The notes under the pieces were generated by a model. The model was not told where the DNA came from, did no database searches, and saw only the letters and a list, made by a program, of their open reading frames with translations. Shown piece after piece: positions 60,386 through 64,000 of a stretch of DNA of 64,000 nt. The stretch covers positions 186,001 through 250,000 of the forward strand of contig CAXRGQ010000014.1 in NCBI GenBank assembly GCA_964230215.1, in the 5' to 3' direction. The DNA comes from JAUILH01 sp964230215. Its GTDB lineage: Bacteria; Bacteroidota; Bacteroidia; Flavobacteriales_D; JAUILH01. The position numbers were made by a program, and so were the translations under genes. Numbering within the stretch: position 1 is the first letter of the stretch; every line of letters starts with the position of its first letter.

Positions 60386-61456
60386 ATGGCAGGTAAAATG
60401 ATGAGAAGGGGTGTGTTGCTTGGGTTGCTGGCTCTTATTGGAGTGGGTGGTTACTACATATATCCTATCATCAAAGCTAAATTGTATGCCGAGAATGTGA
60501 ACATCATGGCCATAGGTGAGGACGAGAAAGCGCCTGTGTTTATTCCAACTGGGAGTACCATGGAAGATGTAGCCAATCTCTTGGAAAAAGAAGGCATCAT
60601 TAACGACAAGGATATTTTCAAATCCAACGCTGCTAAAATGAATTACGACGGTGGTAATGTCGTGCCTGGTTTTTATATGGTAGAGGGGAAATGGAATGTC
60701 AAGAAGCTAATTCAGGAATTGCGGATAGGTAGGGGTCGCCAAGAGGTAAGTTTTAGAACGGATGATGTGTGGACAATTGAACAAGCCATAGGAAAGATGA
60801 CTAAGACACTCGAACTGGACTCTGCCACCTATGTGAACTACGTATTATCTGATGAGGTGCTGGATAAATATGGCATGAGTAAGGCGAGCATCATCACATT
60901 GTTCTATGCCAACAAATATCAATGCGATTGGGCGATAAGTGCTGAGGAACTTACTGAATTAATGGCAAGTAAGTACCGAGTATTCTGGACGGCTGACAGA
61001 AAAGCAAAAGCAAAAGAGATAGGTTTGAGTCAAACAGACGCTACTACCTTGGCATCTATTGTTTATCGCGAATGTGGTAATAAACTCAGTAATGAGTGGA
61101 GCACTGTGGCCGGACTCTATATGAATAGAATCAAAAAAGGCATGAAGCTACAAGCCGATCCAACGGTAAAGTATGCCAATGGATTGTTTGATATCAACCG
61201 AGTATATAACAAGCATTTAAAGATTGAGCATCCTTATAACACCTATCATATTACTGGATTGCCTCCTGGACCAATATCAACGGTAAAAGAAGCAGTGATT
61301 GATGCCGTATTGAATTACGAAAAACATAACTATATATTTATGTGCGCGAAACCTGGTGGTTACTCTGCCGGGCATAATTTTGCAGCTACCTCAGCTGAGC
61401 ACAGCAGAAACAGAAACGCCTACATTGCATGGCAAAACGCAAACAATATTAAATAA
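60386..61456 (+). CDS. mltG: Endolytic murein transglycosylase
   Basis: A 356-residue membrane-anchored YceG/MltG enzyme that cuts nascent glycan strands and limits peptidoglycan chain length. There is one N-terminal membrane helix (about 6-24), a LysM-like subdomain with IPTGSTMEDVANLLEKEGII (about 52-75), and the catalytic domain with the glutamate Glu229 in VYRECGNK, AGLYMNRIKKGMKLQADPTV and GLPPGPIS. It fits the neighbourhood: dapF makes a peptidoglycan precursor in the same run. It is three bases after the GNAT gene and overlaps the next gene by one base. Confidence 0.95.
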   Translation: MAGKMMRRGVLLGLLALIGVGGYYIYPIIKAKLYAENVNIMAIGEDEKAPVFIPTGSTMEDVANLLEKEGIINDKDIFKSNAAKMNYDGGNVVPGFYMVEGKWNVKKLIQELRIGRGRQEVSFRTDDVWTIEQAIGKMTKTLELDSATYVNYVLSDEVLDKYGMSKASIITLFYANKYQCDWAISAEELTELMASKYRVFWTADRKAKAKEIGLSQTDATTLASIVYRECGNKLSNEWSTVAGLYMNRIKKGMKLQADPTVKYANGLFDINRVYNKHLKIEHPYNTYHITGLPPGPISTVKEAVIDAVLNYEKHNYIFMCAKPGGYSAGHNFAATSAEHSRNRNAYIAWQNANNIK

Positions 61457-62862
61457 TGTCTAAGATAAAATTCGGAACAGATGGCTGGCGCGCCATCATA
61501 GCAAAGGAGTACACGGTAGAGAATGTACGCAGAGTGAGTGAAGCAACGGCTAAATGGACCAAGGCTAATTATGACAATCCTAGCATTGTAATTGGCCACG
61601 ATTGCAGATTTGCTGGAGAATTGTTCGCAGAAACAGCTACTAAAGTTTTCTGCAGCATGGGAATTAAAGTAAAACTTTCGAAAGACTTTGTATCTACTCC
61701 AATGGTTGCATTAGGCGTGGTGAATTACAAAGCGTCTATCGGAGTGGTAATCACTGCATCTCACAACCCACCTTCTTACAATGGTTATAAATTGAAAGGA
61801 CATTATGGCGGTCCACTTACACCAGATAAGGTGCAGGAAATTGAAGACATTATTGAGGACAAAAGCACCATAGATACGGAGAGTCTTAGTCTACAAGATT
61901 ACGAGGACAGTGGCATGTTGGAGTATGTAGATTTGGAGACTATGTACGTGGATCATGCTAAAGCCAATTTTGATATTGATGCGATTAAGAATTCAGGTTT
62001 AAACTTGGCGTATGACGCTATGTACGGTGCTGGTCAGAATGTTCTAAAGAGATTACTGCCTGATATGGATTTTTTGCATTGTGACTATAACCCATCATTC
62101 ATGGGGCAGGCACCAGAGCCAATCGATAAAAACTTACAAGAATTCTCAAAGTTTATAAAAGATAAAGGCACTATCCATTGTGGATTAGCTACGGATGGTG
62201 ATGCCGATAGAATTGGTTTGTACAACTCTAAAGGTGAGTTTGTTGATTCGCACCATATCATTTTACTTCTACTTCACTACATGAAGAAGTACAAGGGAAT
62301 GGATGGAAAGGTGTGTGATGCGCATTCGTGCACGCCGAGAATTAAAGACATGGCCGATCATTATGGCCTTGAGCATGAAACAGTAAAAATTGGCTTTAAA
62401 TACATTTGCGGCATCATGCTTCAAGAGGATGTGTTAATCGGAGGTGAAGAATCTGGAGGTATTGCGGTGAAGGGTCATATTCCAGAGCGCGATGGTATTT
62501 GGATGGGACTCATCATATGGGAGTTCATGGCAAAATCTGGTAAAACGTTGGAAGAGTTGATTGATGAGGTGTACGAGATTGTGGGCGCTTTTAAATTCGA
62601 AAGAAACGATTTACACATTGCAGAAGATTTAAAGCAGTCCATTGTGCAGAAGTGTAAAGACGGTGCTTTTGATGCTTTCGGTGATTACAAAGTGAATAAG
62701 ATTACTACTATCGACGGCTGGAAGTATTACTTTGACAATGGAGAGTGGCTAATGATTCGCCCTTCTGGAACCGAACCAGTATTAAGAACGTATGCTGAGG
62801 GACAAACGCTTGAAGATGCTAGGAATATCCTAGATGCGTGCAAACAAACTATAGGTGCATAA
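61456..62862 (+). CDS. Phosphoglucomutase/phosphomannomutase (alpha-D-phosphohexomutase)
   Basis: A 468-residue cytoplasmic phosphohexomutase that moves phosphate between C1 and C6 of a hexose. The start MSKIKFGTDGWRAIIA, the phosphoserine loop TASHNPPSYNG (Ser102), the metal loop DGDADR (247-252), the sugar-binding GEESGG and the C-terminal phosphate-binding RPSGTEPVLR are all present. It supplies activated sugars for wall, LPS or glycogen synthesis; the exact sugar (glucose, mannose or glucosamine) cannot be read. It overlaps mltG by one base. Confidence 0.95.
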   Translation: MSKIKFGTDGWRAIIAKEYTVENVRRVSEATAKWTKANYDNPSIVIGHDCRFAGELFAETATKVFCSMGIKVKLSKDFVSTPMVALGVVNYKASIGVVITASHNPPSYNGYKLKGHYGGPLTPDKVQEIEDIIEDKSTIDTESLSLQDYEDSGMLEYVDLETMYVDHAKANFDIDAIKNSGLNLAYDAMYGAGQNVLKRLLPDMDFLHCDYNPSFMGQAPEPIDKNLQEFSKFIKDKGTIHCGLATDGDADRIGLYNSKGEFVDSHHIILLLLHYMKKYKGMDGKVCDAHSCTPRIKDMADHYGLEHETVKIGFKYICGIMLQEDVLIGGEESGGIAVKGHIPERDGIWMGLIIWEFMAKSGKTLEELIDEVYEIVGAFKFERNDLHIAEDLKQSIVQKCKDGAFDAFGDYKVNKITTIDGWKYYFDNGEWLMIRPSGTEPVLRTYAEGQTLEDARNILDACKQTIGA

Positions 62863-62867
62863 TCCGA

Positions 62868-63707
62868 ATGAAGAGGCTCTTATTTGTCATATTGCTACTA
62901 CCTTTTAGCTCACTAGCTCAGCTAGAAAACTGGGAGTTTGGAGTGAACCTTGGGACTTATAAGGCAAATAGCTACACTTCAATTAGATATGACGGGGCGG
63001 ATGTTGAGTACAACTATAACCTGGATGTTGAGTATTATATCAACTTAAACTCATCCAATCCAAATTCGGTATACAACCGCATTAGACAGTCCTATGGAGA
63101 CTATGATTTTGATGTTCTGGAGTACCCAACCAACATGAGATACAATTTTGGCTTAATGTTAGGAGGACATATTGCCTATAAAACAGATGAACTCAATAGC
63201 TTTTTTGTGGACGCGAATTTTGCTCAACTCACGCTAAATGATGCATTGACTTTTGAGGTGTATGATCCAAGTAATCAAACCTCTCAACAAATTATCAAGG
63301 TAGAAGGATTGTTAGGAGAGGAAGACCGTATGGTGCTGGATGTTGGAGGTAAGTTTGGCTTTGGAGAAGAAGCACAGCATGGCTACTTTACTATTGGCGC
63401 GAATGTGACTGCAACCAGAGTAAAGAAAAACAGTATGGTTGTGCAGGATAGAGAGTATATTTTGACGCAATGGACAAGAAATGCTACCAACCAAAACACC
63501 ATATATAAGAATGTAGATTGGGGAGGCGTTGGCTATGGTGGTTTTGCGGGCTTGGGCTACCGCTTTAGATTGCTTGATCAACTTGTTTTAGACGCCGGAG
63601 CCAATGCGTATTTCGTAAAAATCAATCTTGGACCGGACAATATAGTGTCACATCCAAAAGCATTTAAATTTCAATCGTCTGCTTACCTGCGGATAATATG
63701 GGGCTAA
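62868..63707 (+). CDS. Exported outer-membrane beta-barrel-like hypothetical protein
   Basis: A 279-residue exported protein: signal peptide (about 1-17, SLAQ), then alternating hydrophobic/polar strands with many Tyr and Asn (WEFGVNLGTYKANSYTS, YNFGLMLGGHIAY, VGYGGFAGLGYRFRLLDQ) and a C-terminal strand ending SAYLRIIWG. The pattern is that of a small outer-membrane barrel as in many PorT-like or OprF-like Bacteroidetes proteins, but no family is recognised. The ATG at 62868 is preferred over an earlier one inside the preceding gene. One-base overlap with the amidotransferase gene. Confidence 0.7.
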   Translation: MKRLLFVILLLPFSSLAQLENWEFGVNLGTYKANSYTSIRYDGADVEYNYNLDVEYYINLNSSNPNSVYNRIRQSYGDYDFDVLEYPTNMRYNFGLMLGGHIAYKTDELNSFFVDANFAQLTLNDALTFEVYDPSNQTSQQIIKVEGLLGEEDRMVLDVGGKFGFGEEAQHGYFTIGANVTATRVKKNSMVVQDREYILTQWTRNATNQNTIYKNVDWGGVGYGGFAGLGYRFRLLDQLVLDAGANAYFVKINLGPDNIVSHPKAFKFQSSAYLRIIWG

Positions 63708-64000
63708 TGCGTATCCTCATCTTAGATAACGAAGATAGTTTTACCTATAACCTGCATCATTATCTTGCCGATACATGTGAGGTGGATGTATGCAGAGAGC
63801 ATGAGCTATCTATCGATGATGTAGCTAATTACGACGGTATAATTCTCTCACCCGGTCCAGGATTACCCTCCGCACGGCCTCTAATGATAGAGATTATTAA
63901 ACGCTACCATTCAAACATTCCCATTCTTGGCGTGTGTCTCGGTATGCAAGCCATCGCCGAGTGCTTTGGTGGTAAACTATATAATTTGGACGCGATTATT
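63707..64000 (+). CDS. Class I glutamine amidotransferase of anthranilate/aminodeoxychorismate synthase, cut by window edge
   Basis: The first 98 residues are visible. The start MRILILDNEDSFTYNLHHYL and DGIILSPGPGLPS are hallmarks of the TrpG/PabA amidotransferase subunit, and the nucleophile is Cys77 in GVCLGMQ. It releases ammonia from glutamine for synthesis of anthranilate (tryptophan) or aminodeoxychorismate (folate); the two cannot be told apart from this portion. Absence of trp genes nearby makes pabA slightly more likely. It overlaps the upstream stop by one base (TAATG); an in-frame ATG nine bases earlier is the alternative start. Confidence 0.88.
   Translation, partial: MRILILDNEDSFTYNLHHYLADTCEVDVCREHELSIDDVANYDGIILSPGPGLPSARPLMIEIIKRYHSNIPILGVCLGMQAIAECFGGKLYNLDAII

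Noticed and set aside
1..64000. tRNA, rRNA, riboswitch or phage integration site
   Set aside because: No cloverleaf, rRNA core, recognisable riboswitch consensus or integrase gene was found by reading the gaps; a covariance-model search would be decisive.

Overview
The window is chromosomal DNA from a member of the Bacteroidota, most likely a free-living Flavobacteriales-type bacterium. The evidence is a PorP/SprF protein paired with a giant PKD-repeat adhesin carrying a type IX secretion (T9SS) type B sorting domain, several proteins with T9SS type A sorting tails, a short RpoD-type primary sigma factor, promoters of the TTG-N17-21-TAnnTTTG type, and lipoproteins and signal peptides ending in AQ. 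No rRNA, tRNA, CRISPR array or intact insertion sequence was seen, and no gene-free stretch exceeds 300 bases.

Layout. Bases 1-2741 (minus) hold a tightly packed run: YbaB/EbfC-like, TauE/SafE exporter, 5-formyl-THF cyclo-ligase, a probable 54-residue membrane protein with a non-ATG start, a secreted protein, and MeaB (cut by the window edge). Bases 2923-8928 (plus) carry proline/glutamate semialdehyde oxidation (pruA), a DivIC-type division protein, both methylmalonyl-CoA mutase subunits, and a protein of four exact 25-residue repeats. Bases 9012-13149 form an accessory block: a small ORF, a Nudix hydrolase, and an overlapping 1144-residue PLD/SF2-helicase/DUF3427-like protein ending in a LexA-type S24 domain. 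Bases 13229-24823 hold an AAA/DUF4143 ATPase, the PorP/adhesin pair, a glucosaminidase and a class A beta-lactamase-like hydrolase. Bases 24823-35701 hold a lipoprotein, an APC permease, a propeller/SpoIIE phosphatase, a secreted WD40-caspase protein and small secreted proteins. Bases 35755-36391 are an MNT/HEPN toxin-antitoxin pair, followed by REP-like palindromes around a small lipoprotein. An ECF sigma factor with a candidate anti-sigma partner, an EreA-like protein, Tex, endonuclease I, Hsp20 and a second cyclo-ligase follow. Fic and two small accessory genes sit between two Spy-like paralogues (45670-49069). After that come an extended GAPDH downstream of rpoD, a duplicated family of T9SS cargo genes (52229-56264), an HtrA protease, and a packed plus-strand run of dapF, a conserved hypothetical, a GNAT, mltG, phosphohexomutase, an outer-membrane protein and a pabA/trpG-type amidotransferase cut at the right edge.

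How genes fit together. MeaB guards the B12-dependent mutase encoded by mutAB a few kilobases away. PorP/SprF and the adhesin form a classic secretion/attachment pair. MntA/HepT, Fic and the Nudix-helicase locus are candidate conflict or defence modules. The most interesting element is the helicase: its C-terminus has an Ala-Gly site, a serine 35 residues later (the LexA spacing) and a lysine, which predicts self-cleavage of a nuclease-helicase.
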